NCBI GenBank assembly: GCA_964604145.1
Contig: CAZRXS010000001.1
Span: 1-56,566 of the forward strand
Direction: 5' to 3'
Source of the DNA: Gudongella sp964604145
GTDB taxonomy: Bacteria; Bacillota; Clostridia; Tissierellales; Tissierellaceae
Length of the DNA: 56,566 nucleotides
Part shown: positions 34,942 through 44,220 of the stretch, piece by piece
How the letters are laid out: each line of letters opens with the position of its first letter
Numbering within the stretch: the stretch's first letter is position 1
Notes under the pieces: generated by a model
Database searches by the model: none
What the model was told of the DNA's origin: nothing
The model's input: the letters and a program-made list of their open reading frames with translations, nothing else
Translations under genes and position numbers: made by a program

Positions 34942-35643
34942 CTATTTAATCAAATCTTTTACTACCTCAGAAGATATTATAAGCCCTACAACTGGTGGGA
35001 CAAATGATACGCTAGCAGGTATTAATTTCTTATTTGACCTATCCATTAAACTAGTTTTTATGGGTTCTTCTTGTGAATAAACAACTTTTAAATTAGAAAT
35101 GCCAATTTTTCTTAATTCATGTCGCATTATTCTTGCCAGAGGGCATATTTTAGTTTTATATATATCTGAAACTAAAAAATCAGTAGGGTTTAATTTGTTG
35201 CCTGCTCCCATAGAACTTATTATAGGTATACCCAATTTCTTTGCGTTTTTAACTAGTTCAATCTTGGAAGAAACCATATCGACTGCATCAATAATGTAAT
35301 CATAATCCTCATAGCAGAACCTATCACTGGTATGGTATGAATATTTGAGATTACAAGACACTATTTTAATATCAGGATTAATTTCTATTAGTCTATTTTT
35401 CATAGCTTCAACCTTAGAAATACCAATTGTCTTTGAAGTTGCATGGACTTGTCTATTGATATTTGTAACATCTATTATATCATAATCTACTAAAACAAGT
35501 TTGCCTACCCCAGACCTGGTTAAGCTTTCTGCAGCATAGGAGCCAACTCCTCCAATTCCAAATACAGCAACACAAGAATCTGCAAGCTTTTGAATTGCAT
35601 CTTTCCCTAAAAGCAATTCACTTCTATGCAGCCAATTATTCAT
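34942..35643 (-). CDS. tcdA: tRNA threonylcarbamoyladenosine dehydratase (TcdA/CsdL)
   Basis: E1-like enzyme that cyclises t6A37 of tRNA to ct6A using ATP. 233 residues. The nucleotide-binding GIGGVGSYAAESLTRSG is at about 29-45, followed by DYDIIDVTNINRQ and DAVDMVSSK. The Cys-containing segment near KICPLARIMRHELRK is also present. Its start overlaps the aspS end by 8 nt, a clear sign of coupling. The cut after residue 233 is shorter than the E. coli protein but normal for Firmicutes. Confidence 0.92.
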   Translation of the reverse strand: MNNWLHRSELLLGKDAIQKLADSCVAVFGIGGVGSYAAESLTRSGVGKLVLVDYDIIDVTNINRQVHATSKTIGISKVEAMKNRLIEINPDIKIVSCNLKYSYHTSDRFCYEDYDYIIDAVDMVSSKIELVKNAKKLGIPIISSMGAGNKLNPTDFLVSDIYKTKICPLARIMRHELRKIGISNLKVVYSQEEPIKTSLMDRSNKKLIPASVSFVPPVVGLIISSEVVKDLIK

Positions 35644-37420
35644 TGTCTAAATCTACCTTTATATGTATCTCAGATAATTGTTTATCTGAGACCATTGTAG
35701 GTGAATTAGTCATTAGGCAAGTAGCAGATTGAGTTTTAGGGAAAGCAATAACATCTCTAATATTAGTATTCCCAGTAAATAGCATTACAAGTCTATCTAA
35801 TCCAAATGCAATACCACCATGAGGAGGTGTTCCGTATTTAAATGCTTCAAGTAGAAAGCCAAACTTATCTAAACTCTCTTCTTCCGATAAGCCTAAAGTT
35901 TTGAACATTTTTTTCTGCAAATCTGAATTGCTAATCCTAATACTTCCACCACCCATTTCATCGCCATTTATTACTAAGTCATAAGCTTTTGCTCTGACCT
36001 TTTCTGGATAGGCTTCCAATAGGTTAATATCCTCATCAACTGGATGTGTAAATGGATGATGTTTTGCGACATATCTATTTTCTTCAGAGTCATACTCAAA
36101 AAGAGGAAATTCTGTTATCCAAAGTATTTCATATTTATCATCATTTATTAGATTTAGTTTTTTAGCAAGTTCATTTCTTAAATTACCAAGACTGCTGCTT
36201 ACAATTTCAAAAGTATCTGCAACAATTACTATTGTATCTCCAGCTTTAGCATTCATATTTATTAACAAATTGTCTAACTCTAATTCGCTTAAAAATTTAG
36301 CAATTGGCGAAGTCACACCTTCTTCGTTTACTTTAATCCAAGCAAGACCTTTGGCACCATAAGTTTTTACATAATCTTCAAGCTTAGATAAGTCTTTTCT
36401 AGTTAAATTTTCGGAACCACCTTTTATATTAATCCCTTTTACTACTCCGCCATTTTTAATTGTAGTTGAAAAAACTTTAAATTCACTCATCTTTACTATT
36501 TCGGAAATATCTTTAAGTTCTAAAGCAAATCTTAAATCCGGTTTATCCACACCATATTTTTCTATTGCTTCATTATAAGACATTCTTTTTAAAGGCAGAG
36601 CTATATCTATTCCCTTTAACTCTTTAAATAGCTTAGCAATTAGTTTTTCATTTATAGATAATACATCCTCAACATCTACAAAGCTCATTTCAATATCAAT
36701 CTGTGTGAATTCTGGCTGCCTATTAGACCTTAGATCTTCATCTCTAAAGCACCTTACTATCTGATAGTACCTGTCCATCCCAGACACCATTAAAAGCTGC
36801 TTAAGCAACTGTGGTGATTGTGGTAAAGCATAAAACAGTCCTTTGTTTACCCTGCTTGGTACAAGATAATCTCTGGCACCTTCTGGTGTAGGTTTTGTTA
36901 ATACAGGTGTTTCAATTTCAATAAAATTATTATCATTGAAAAAGTCACGGACTATTTTTGAAAGCCTAGCTCTCGTTTTTAAATTATTTTGCATCTCTGG
37001 TTTTCTCAAATCTAAATAACGATATTTTAATCTCATTGCTTCACTGACATTATCATCATCTTTTATATAGATAGGTGGAGTTTCGGCCTCATCTAATATT
37101 AATAATTCATCTGCTAAAATTTCTATATCACCAGTTGCAATATTTGGATTCTTGGATTGTCTTTCTCTAACCTTACCTTTTATTGCTATAACATACTCTG
37201 GTCTTAAAGTCTCTGCTTTTTTAATTATATGTTCTGAACTGGTTTCATCAAAAACTATTTGGGTAATTCCACTTGTATCTCGTAAATCTATAAATATAAG
37301 CCCTCCTAAATTTCTTTCACGCTGGACCCAACCCATTAAAACAACCTCTTGACCTTTATTTTTTATGCTTAATTCGCCACACATATTAGTTCTTCTTAAA
37401 CTTCCCATTTTATCACTCAT
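35636..37420 (-). CDS. aspS: Aspartyl-tRNA synthetase
   Basis: Class II synthetase charging tRNA-Asp. 594 residues from the ATG preceded by AGGGGG; an ATG 12 codons upstream lies ahead of that site. It has an N-terminal anticodon-binding OB fold (about 1-110), motif 2 FRDEDLRSNRQPEFTQID, a bacterial GAD insertion (about 280-410), and the C-terminal motif 3 GGIAFGLDRLVMLFTG. Whether it also charges tRNA-Asn cannot be told from sequence alone. Upstream lies only a hemZ remnant, and hisS, its usual partner, is missing here. Confidence 0.96.
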   Translation of the reverse strand: MSDKMGSLRRTNMCGELSIKNKGQEVVLMGWVQRERNLGGLIFIDLRDTSGITQIVFDETSSEHIIKKAETLRPEYVIAIKGKVRERQSKNPNIATGDIEILADELLILDEAETPPIYIKDDDNVSEAMRLKYRYLDLRKPEMQNNLKTRARLSKIVRDFFNDNNFIEIETPVLTKPTPEGARDYLVPSRVNKGLFYALPQSPQLLKQLLMVSGMDRYYQIVRCFRDEDLRSNRQPEFTQIDIEMSFVDVEDVLSINEKLIAKLFKELKGIDIALPLKRMSYNEAIEKYGVDKPDLRFALELKDISEIVKMSEFKVFSTTIKNGGVVKGINIKGGSENLTRKDLSKLEDYVKTYGAKGLAWIKVNEEGVTSPIAKFLSELELDNLLINMNAKAGDTIVIVADTFEIVSSSLGNLRNELAKKLNLINDDKYEILWITEFPLFEYDSEENRYVAKHHPFTHPVDEDINLLEAYPEKVRAKAYDLVINGDEMGGGSIRISNSDLQKKMFKTLGLSEEESLDKFGFLLEAFKYGTPPHGGIAFGLDRLVMLFTGNTNIRDVIAFPKTQSATCLMTNSPTMVSDKQLSEIHIKVDLDNE

Positions 37421-37452
37421 CTTTATCCCCCTTGAATAAAATAAAAAACCTC

Positions 37453-37841
37453 TCATTGCTGATTTTCAGGAACGAAAGGATATCTCTTTTCAATCTTATC
37501 TATCTCCTGATTCTTTTTCCATACTTGAAAATCTAATTTATTAGTATAGTCCTCTAGGTTTTTATAATTAGGCAATCTATGCAATTTATCTAGGTCTTTA
37601 TTGTATATTTTACTTACTGCTCCCATTCCAACTCCAATATCGTTTCTTTTTCTTCCATAATAGAAATATTATAAATGCAAATACTATCTTTAGATGAATA
37701 GCCTACATTTTAAAAATTTCCTAAAGTGTTTTTTTGTCGATATAAATAACAAGGATCAAGCTTCATATTATAAAAGGCATGTGCAAGTTCATAAATTTCG
37801 TGCTCACTTAAAATGTTGTCCTTATTTATAATCCATATCAT
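37453..37841 (-). pseudogene. hemZ: Remnant of hemZ (coproporphyrinogen dehydrogenase)
   Basis: About 390 bp between the MBL gene and aspS hold no intact gene. In minus frame, AFYNMKLDPCYLYRQKNTLGNF is followed by TAA (37710-37712), then NVGYSSKDSICIYNISIMEEKETI. A one-base frameshift near 37633-37640 then leads to GVGMGAVSKIYNKD and NYKNLEDYTNKLD, ending at 37453. From memory, YLYRQKN, GNxxNVGY, IYNIxIMEExxTI and GAxSK are the C-terminal hallmarks of HemZ. Only the last 100-120 codons of a protein normally near 480-500 remain. hisS, normally next, is absent. This remnant explains the long gap. Confidence 0.85.
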
Positions 37842-37846
37842 CTTAA

Positions 37847-38476
37847 TTACATATCCCTCAGGAAAGGATTTGTCATTTTTTCTTTTTTTAGTGTACTTAC
37901 CCCTCCATGCCCGGGGTATATAATAGTGTTATCTGGTAGTTGTAATAATTTATTTTTAATGCTAGCCATTAAGCTATCATAATCCCCGCCGAATAAATCA
38001 GTTCTACCGATAGAGCCCTCAAATAAAGTATCCCCCGTAATTAAGATTCCTGGGTAATATAAGCATATACCACCTTCAGTATGTCCAGGGGTGTGAATTA
38101 CCTTTAAATACTTATCGCCAAATTCAATTTTATCTCCATCTTTTAAAAGAGTATCTGCTTCGAAACTAATGGCACCCATTGCCATATTCCCAGAAAGGTT
38201 TAAAGCATGGTTCTTTACCATTTCAAGATCATCTTTATGAATCATAACTGGAATATTAAAATGTTTTTTAATTGAGATTACTGCCCCTATATGGTCAGCA
38301 TGACCATGGGTGAGGACAATATATTTCGCATTTAATTGGTTATTATTTATTTCTTCTATTATTGATTTAAAATCTCCACCTGGATCTACAATTATAGCTT
38401 CTTTCTTTTCATCTTCAGTATATACTAAATAGCAATTAGCAGCATAGATACCTGCAATTATTCTCTTTATTTTCAT
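37847..38476 (-). CDS. MBL-fold metallo-hydrolase (glyoxalase II-like)
   Basis: Metallo-beta-lactamase fold protein of 209 residues. The metal motif THGHADHIG is near residue 55, with further ligands in HTPGHTEGG, GDTLFEGSIGRTDLFGGD and YPGHGGVSTL. This resembles YqgX/glyoxalase II-like hydrolases, but the substrate is unknown. The ATG has AGGGGG six bases upstream. An ATG 19 codons earlier lies within dtd. In related genomes this gene sits between dtd and hemZ, as its remnant neighbour shows here. Confidence 0.93.
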   Translation of the reverse strand: MKIKRIIAGIYAANCYLVYTEDEKKEAIIVDPGGDFKSIIEEINNNQLNAKYIVLTHGHADHIGAVISIKKHFNIPVMIHKDDLEMVKNHALNLSGNMAMGAISFEADTLLKDGDKIEFGDKYLKVIHTPGHTEGGICLYYPGILITGDTLFEGSIGRTDLFGGDYDSLMASIKNKLLQLPDNTIIYPGHGGVSTLKKEKMTNPFLRDM

Positions 38477-38486
38477 CTTTATCCCC

Positions 38487-38936
38487 CTAAAATAGCTTCT
38501 TACTATCCAATAAAATAGTAACTGGCCCATCATTTATATACTCAACTTCCATATTAGCTCCAAAGTCTCCAGTTTGGGCATCAATGCCTATTTCCTTAAT
38601 TTTATCTACAAAAATATTATAATATTCTTTTCCCATATTCGGATCAGCTGAATCTGAAAAACTAGGCCGTTTACCTTTTCGCATATCTCCATAAAGAGTA
38701 AACTGAGGTATAATTAATACTTGACCATCAATATCCAATACTGACAGATTCATTTTATTATTATTATCCTCGAATATTCTTAAACCTAAAACTTTATTTG
38801 CCAAATAGCTTATATCAGAAGGGCTATCTGATTTTCCTACTCCTAAATAAACTAAAAGACCTTTTTCAATCTTTCCTATTGTTATATCATTAACACTAAC
38901 GCTAGCCTTTTTTACTCTTTGAACCACAGCACGCAT
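38487..38936 (-). CDS. dtd: D-aminoacyl-tRNA deacylase
   Basis: Removes D-amino acids mischarged on tRNA. 149 residues from the ATG after AGGAGG; a longer frame overlaps rel. MRAVVQRVKKASVSV, LVYLGVG, SQFTLYGD and the Gly-cisPro region NDGPVTILLDS are the family signatures. It follows rel by 10 nt, in the standard rel-dtd order. Confidence 0.96.
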   Translation of the reverse strand: MRAVVQRVKKASVSVNDITIGKIEKGLLVYLGVGKSDSPSDISYLANKVLGLRIFEDNNNKMNLSVLDIDGQVLIIPQFTLYGDMRKGKRPSFSDSADPNMGKEYYNIFVDKIKEIGIDAQTGDFGANMEVEYINDGPVTILLDSKKLF

Positions 38937-38946
38937 CCCTAACCTC

Positions 38947-41109
38947 CTAAACAGTAACTCTATATGCATCAAATATATTGCCAATCTTTTTAATTTTTTT
39001 CATCAAGTCATCTAATTGTTCTTTGTCATTAATTTCTAAAGTCATTTTGATTAGTACCATTTTATCTTTTCCTGTTTTAGCATTTAAGGAAACTAGTCCT
39101 ATATCTGCATCGTTTATCTTTAAAGCAAGTTCTGCAAGTAATCCTGGCCTATCTAAGCCTCTTACCTCAACCTCAGTCTGATAAGATGATTTCTTTTCTA
39201 TATCCCATTCTACATCAATCAACCTTTCTTCCGTTCCTCGATCAACTAATAAATTTGGACAATCAGCTCTATGGATAGACACCCCTTTTCCTCTTGTAAT
39301 AAAACCAACTATCTCATCACCTGGAACAGGATTACAGCACTTTGAAAACCTTATTTTTATGTTATCAATGCCCTTAACCTTAATGCCATGTGTATTTTTA
39401 GGTTTAGATTTTTTTATAGTTTTCTGTATATTTTGATTAATTAATTCTTTTTCATCAGGTTTAAAGTGTTCACTATAAAGTTCTTTTAGTTTATTTAGAA
39501 CCTGGTTTATAGTAATACTTCCATGGCCAACTGAAGCATATAAATCTTCTACTGAATTTATAGAAACTTTAGTAGCTATATTCTTAAGCCAATCTTCTCT
39601 TATAATCTCTGAAGGTTTGTAACCTAATCTTTTAATTTCTTTCTCTAAGCTCTCTTTACCTCTTTGTATATTGTTATCTCTTTCTTTTAGTTTGAAAAAC
39701 TGTCTAATCTTTGTTTTTGCTTGATTGCTTTTAACTATTTTCAACCAGTCACGACTTGGACCAGTAGAATTAGCGCTAGTTATAATTTCAACAATATTCC
39801 CATTCTTTAATATATAATTGAGCGGGACTATTCTGTTATCTACTTTAGCCCCTACGCATTTATTTCCAACATCTGTATGAACCCTATATGCAAAATCTAT
39901 GGGTGTTGAGCCATCAGGTAAGTTGATTACATCTCCTCTTGGTGTAAATACAAATACTTCATCAGTAAAAAAGTCAATTTTCAAGGCTTCCATAAATTCT
40001 TTTGGGTCCTTCATATCATTTTGCCACTCCATAAGCTGCCTTAGCCAAGTTAATTTATTGTCAAAGTTTGATGTTTTAGAATAGCCCTCTTTATATTTCC
40101 AATGAGCAGCAATTCCGTATTCAGCAGTTTTATGCATGTCATAAGTTCTAATCTGGACTTCAAAGATTTCCCCTTTATTTCCCATAACCGTGGTATGAAG
40201 CGACTGATACATATTTGCTTTTGGCATAGCCACATAATCTTTAAATCTACCAGGCAGTGGTTTCCATAAGGTATGGACTATGCCCAATGCTCCATAACAG
40301 TCTTTGATATTATCTACTAATATTCTTACAGCAGTTAGATCATAAATTTGATCAAAGGCTTTTCCTTGATACATCATCTTTTTATATATACTATAAAAAT
40401 TTTTAGGTCTCCCACTTATCTCAGATTTTATTCCCATTTCATCTAGCTTTTCGTACAAAGTAGAAATTATCTCTTTTATATACGTTTCTCTTTCTAATCT
40501 TCTCTTTGAAACTTTCTCAACTAGATCGTAATAATTATCTGGATCAAGGTATCTTAACGACAAATCTTCAAGTTCCCATTTAATCTTAGATATACCAAGT
40601 CTATGAGCAATAGGAGCATAAATTTCTATTGTTTCAAGTGCTTTTTCTTTCTTTTTTTCATCAGTCATATACTCTAAGGTTCTCATATTGTGAAGTCTAT
40701 CTGCTAATTTAACAATTACAACTCTTATGTCCTTTGCCATAGCTATAACCATTTTTCTTAAATTTTCAGCTTGATTTTCTTGTTTAGTTTTATACTGTAA
40801 TTTTTTAAGTTTTGTAACACCATCAACTAAATCAGCTATTTCTTCTCCAAATTCTTCTTTTATAGTTTCATAAGTTATATTAGTATCTTCAATAACATCA
40901 TGCAAGAGCCCAGCTATTATAGTTGCTGTGTCCATATTTAAATCAGCAAGAAGAAGAGCTACTTGAAAGGGATGAACAAAATATTTTTCACCCGAGTTTC
41001 TAACTTGTGTTGCATGCGCAGACTCAGCAAAATTATATGCTTTAACTATTAATTGCATATCTGCTTGTGGATTATATTGTTCAATTCTTAATAATAAGTT
41101 TTCTAACAT
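38947..41109 (-). CDS. relA: Bifunctional (p)ppGpp synthetase/hydrolase Rel
   Basis: Makes and degrades (p)ppGpp in the stringent response. 720 residues. The HD hydrolase domain (about 30-185) keeps LLHDVIEDT, so hydrolysis should be active. The synthetase domain (about 225-350) has YQSLHTTVMG and EVQIRTYDMHKTAEYGIAAHWKYK. TGS (VFTPRGDVINLPDGSTPIDFAYRVHT) and C-terminal ACT domains complete it. ATG after GGTGTAAAT. It lies directly after recJ with no apt gene between, unlike Bacillus. Confidence 0.97.
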   Translation of the reverse strand: MLENLLLRIEQYNPQADMQLIVKAYNFAESAHATQVRNSGEKYFVHPFQVALLLADLNMDTATIIAGLLHDVIEDTNITYETIKEEFGEEIADLVDGVTKLKKLQYKTKQENQAENLRKMVIAMAKDIRVVIVKLADRLHNMRTLEYMTDEKKKEKALETIEIYAPIAHRLGISKIKWELEDLSLRYLDPDNYYDLVEKVSKRRLERETYIKEIISTLYEKLDEMGIKSEISGRPKNFYSIYKKMMYQGKAFDQIYDLTAVRILVDNIKDCYGALGIVHTLWKPLPGRFKDYVAMPKANMYQSLHTTVMGNKGEIFEVQIRTYDMHKTAEYGIAAHWKYKEGYSKTSNFDNKLTWLRQLMEWQNDMKDPKEFMEALKIDFFTDEVFVFTPRGDVINLPDGSTPIDFAYRVHTDVGNKCVGAKVDNRIVPLNYILKNGNIVEIITSANSTGPSRDWLKIVKSNQAKTKIRQFFKLKERDNNIQRGKESLEKEIKRLGYKPSEIIREDWLKNIATKVSINSVEDLYASVGHGSITINQVLNKLKELYSEHFKPDEKELINQNIQKTIKKSKPKNTHGIKVKGIDNIKIRFSKCCNPVPGDEIVGFITRGKGVSIHRADCPNLLVDRGTEERLIDVEWDIEKKSSYQTEVEVRGLDRPGLLAELALKINDADIGLVSLNAKTGKDKMVLIKMTLEINDKEQLDDLMKKIKKIGNIFDAYRVTV

Positions 41110-41124
41110 ATTTACACCTTCTTG

Positions 41125-42891
41125 TCAGTGCTTGAGGAGTCTATAATCATTTATTATGAATTGTATCGTTTTATTACCCATATATTCGTTTATTGAAGGA
41201 AAAAACAGTATATCCATTCTAATATTGTTATCAAGTCCAGCAAATAAATTATCTTTTTCGTACTTGCCATAGAGCATTTCTATATTTAATACCCATTTTT
41301 CTATATCTCTAAATAATATGGCCTCTTTGTTTATACCATCGTCTTTATCAAATATTAGTTTTAAAACATTTTTATTTTTACCTAATATACTTGCCTTTTT
41401 TATATTAACATTTTTATCTCCAAATATCGGTCTAGGATTTCCTTTACCATAAGGTTCTAGCCTTCCAACTTCTCTAATAAAACTTTCATTTATACTCTCT
41501 ACGGGGTATGGCATATCTATATATATCTTTGGAAGCAAGTCATTATCTGTTAGGCTGCAATTTTCATTCAACTGTTTTCTTAATTCTCCTATATTTTCTT
41601 CTAAAAGACTCATTCCAGCTGCTAGAGAATGTCCCCCATAGCTTGTTAAAAGATCAGCACAATTTGTAAGTTCTTCGTACATATTATATCCTTCGATTGA
41701 TCTAGCAGAACCTTTAGCACCCTCTAAAACCCTAGTTAAAACTATAGTAGGTTTATTATACTTCTCTTTTACCCTTCCTGCAATAATTCCTGCTATACTT
41801 TCATGTAAATCAGGATAAAAGACCACTATTACCTTATCTTTTATATATTGTGACTCAATTATTTTATCAATCTTTTCTACTCCATCTAAAGTGAGTTTTT
41901 TCCTCTCTTCATTTAAAGTTTTTAAATCTTCAGCAATTTGAGTTGCCTTAATCGAATCTTCTTCTAATAATAAAGATAGACCTAATATTGCACTATCCAA
42001 TCTCCCTGATGCATTAAAGCTAGGACCTAATATAAAGCCTATATGATAAACTCCAATATCTTTATCATAAAGTCCAGTTGTATCCATTAGAGCATTTAGA
42101 CCAATATTCTTAGTTTTTTGAAGTCTCTTAAGTCCTTCTACTACTATTGTTCTGTTTTCTCCAACTAAATCCACCACATCACATATAGTTGCAAGTGCAA
42201 CAAATTCTAGTAAATCTACTTCATTAAAACTGGATTTATACTCTAGCAAAAGATTCTGAGCCAGTTTAAAAGCTACAGCTGCTCCACAAAGATTTTTAAA
42301 GGGATATTTGCAAGTTTTTTTCTTTGGATTTATAATTGCATCTGCTTCTGGTAGTAAATATTTTAATTTGCCTTTAACTCTAGTGTGGGGAATATCGTGA
42401 TGATCTGTTACAATTACGGTCATATCCATATTCTTAGCAATTTTAATAGGTTCAAATGCAGATATTCCATTATCACATGTAATAATAGTGTCAATACCTT
42501 GTGCCTTTGCATTTAAAACTATGTGCTTATTGATACCATAACCATCTAAAACTCTATCTGGTATAACATAGTCTACATCAGCACCTATGTTATTTAATAC
42601 TGTATATAAAATATAAACCGACATTATTCCATCAACATCAAAATCCCCAACAATTCTTATTTTTAATTTTCTTTCCACTCTGTTTTTAATAATATTTGTA
42701 GCAGCATTTAAATCATCTAATAAATTTGGAGAATGCATTTTAGTAATATCAGGGTTTAAAAACTCATTTATTTCGCTATTATTATATAGATCCCTATTAA
42801 TTAACAGCTTAGCTAATACTTTGGAAATACTATTCTCTGTTGCAATTTTGTTGATATTTTCTTTTCTATTTTTAATAAACCAGTTAGTCAA
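41125..42891 (-). CDS. recJ: Single-stranded-DNA-specific exonuclease RecJ
   Basis: 5'-3' exonuclease for recombination and repair. 588 residues. The DHH domain has VGDFDVDGIMS, TCDNGISAF, VTDHHDIPH and the catalytic segment near AAVAFKLA. The DHHA1 domain has SARSIEGYN and GGHSLAAGMSL. The C-terminal OB domain ends near 588. The start is TTG with GGAG seven bases upstream. A strong terminator at 42924-42954 separates it from lapA, so recJ-rel-dtd-MBL forms its own unit, though I saw no clear promoter in the short gap. Confidence 0.95.
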   Translation of the reverse strand: MTNWFIKNRKENINKIATENSISKVLAKLLINRDLYNNSEINEFLNPDITKMHSPNLLDDLNAATNIIKNRVERKLKIRIVGDFDVDGIMSVYILYTVLNNIGADVDYVIPDRVLDGYGINKHIVLNAKAQGIDTIITCDNGISAFEPIKIAKNMDMTVIVTDHHDIPHTRVKGKLKYLLPEADAIINPKKKTCKYPFKNLCGAAVAFKLAQNLLLEYKSSFNEVDLLEFVALATICDVVDLVGENRTIVVEGLKRLQKTKNIGLNALMDTTGLYDKDIGVYHIGFILGPSFNASGRLDSAILGLSLLLEEDSIKATQIAEDLKTLNEERKKLTLDGVEKIDKIIESQYIKDKVIVVFYPDLHESIAGIIAGRVKEKYNKPTIVLTRVLEGAKGSARSIEGYNMYEELTNCADLLTSYGGHSLAAGMSLLEENIGELRKQLNENCSLTDNDLLPKIYIDMPYPVESINESFIREVGRLEPYGKGNPRPIFGDKNVNIKKASILGKNKNVLKLIFDKDDGINKEAILFRDIEKWVLNIEMLYGKYEKDNLFAGLDNNIRMDILFFPSINEYMGNKTIQFIINDYRLLKH

Positions 42892-42917
42892 ATAATCACT
42901 CCATTTATAAAGGATAT

Positions 42918-42954
42918 AAAAAAGGTAAAACCTAGATATTATCTAAATTCTACC
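42918..42954 (-). terminator. Terminator after the sec-lapA operon
   Basis: 14-bp stem with three G-T pairs (42924-42937 with 42941-42954), 3-nt loop, then TTTTTT on the minus strand. Confidence 0.85.
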
Positions 42955-42965
42955 ATTTTATAAGC

Positions 42966-43328
42966 TTAATTGCTAGAAAAACTATCTTTTTCAGATTCAT
43001 CTTTACCCTTGCTTGAATTTCTTGAATAAAGTAAGCTTAACTGAGTTTCTTTATCTGCAAGTTTTAATTCTAATTCTTCAAGCTTATTCTGAAGAGCTGC
43101 ATTTCTAGTCTTTAATTCTTTAATATCTTTTTTTAGAGACACTTGTCTAATAAATCCAAATAAACTAGCCACTAAAGCGCCTAATAAAACACAAATAAAA
43201 ATGACTATTGCTTGAGATAGCATTATTTCCGTAAATATAAAGTCAATCGCTACTACTTCACTATTACTTAGCGCAAATATTCCTATTATGACAGCTAGTA
43301 TAAGTATAATTACAAAACCCTTTTGCAT
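42966..43328 (-). CDS. LapA/DUF1049 domain membrane protein
   Basis: 120-residue protein with two membrane helices (about 3-22 and 38-62). A cytoplasmic coiled coil rich in Glu, Lys and Leu (about 64-105) and a charged serine tail follow. This is the DUF1049 (LapA) family. The name comes from LPS assembly in Gram-negatives and says little for a Gram-positive. ATG after GGGGGGAATATA. Lying directly after secF, it is often part of the secDF transcript in clostridia. Confidence 0.88.
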   Translation of the reverse strand: MQKGFVIILILAVIIGIFALSNSEVVAIDFIFTEIMLSQAIVIFICVLLGALVASLFGFIRQVSLKKDIKELKTRNAALQNKLEELELKLADKETQLSLLYSRNSSKGKDESEKDSFSSN

Positions 43329-43348
43329 TATATTCCCCCCAAGCTCTT

Positions 43349-44206
43349 TTAATTAGTTTTACCCCTTTTAAGGCCAAACCACACAGGAGTAGCAATAAAT
43401 AACGAAGAATAAGTTCCAGCAATCATGCCTAAAAGAAGTGGTAAAGCTAAAACTTTAACATCTTCTACACCTAATAAATATAGTGAAGATACAGCAATTA
43501 CAGTAGTAAGACTTGTATTAATGGTCCTTCTTAAGCTTAGTGCAACACTACCATCAATAATATTTTCTAGAGTTGCCCTTTGATTTAATTTTAGTTCTTC
43601 TCTTATTCTATCAAAAATTACTATAGTATCGTTTATTGAATATCCCACAATAGTAAGTATTGCCGCAATGAAAGAACTGTTAACAGGCAACTGAAGTATT
43701 GAATATATCGCAAGTGTAACCAACACGTCATGAATCAGTGCGACTATTGCAGCTAGACCAAATTTAAACTGGAATCTAAATGATATATATGCAAGCATTA
43801 ATCCTGCTGCAATTAAAATAGACAAAATAGCTCTAGCTTGAATTTCCTGTCCCATAAGCGGCCCAAATTTTTGTGTTTGAAAATTATTATCATCCATATT
43901 ATGTTTTAAAACAAAACTTTCTACGATACTTGAAATATCATCATTTGATAAATCTAATGTGCTTTTTATTATTAATTCATTTTTATTAGATCCTGCATGG
44001 ATTATGCTCGCATCGTTGTCAAATGGATCTATAATTTTTCTTGCCTCTTCTACTTCGACAAACTCTCCAATATTTAATTGTATTAGTGTTCCTCCTGTAA
44101 AGTCAATTCCATAGTTTAATCCTTTTACAAAAAACATCAATAGACCAAGAACAATAATTACAATCGATAGGAGGTAAGTGTATTTTTTATTTTTTATTAC
44201 TTTCAT
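43349..44206 (-). CDS. secF: Protein translocase subunit SecF
   Basis: RND-type membrane protein that, with SecD, uses the ion gradient to pull exported proteins. 285 residues, six membrane helices. GIDFTGGTLIQL in the first periplasmic loop and the C-terminal TIVGYSINDTIVIFDRIREE and TINTSLTTV segments are the family motifs. It lies 14 nt after secD. Confidence 0.96.
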   Translation of the reverse strand: MKVIKNKKYTYLLSIVIIVLGLLMFFVKGLNYGIDFTGGTLIQLNIGEFVEVEEARKIIDPFDNDASIIHAGSNKNELIIKSTLDLSNDDISSIVESFVLKHNMDDNNFQTQKFGPLMGQEIQARAILSILIAAGLMLAYISFRFQFKFGLAAIVALIHDVLVTLAIYSILQLPVNSSFIAAILTIVGYSINDTIVIFDRIREELKLNQRATLENIIDGSVALSLRRTINTSLTTVIAVSSLYLLGVEDVKVLALPLLLGMIAGTYSSLFIATPVWFGLKRGKTN

Positions 44207-44220
44207 AGTTAGTCCTCCTC

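Noticed and set aside
37710..37841. The 43-codon frame after the MBL gene as a real small protein
   Set aside because: Its sequence continues past the stop as recognisable HemZ C-terminus, so it is a fragment.
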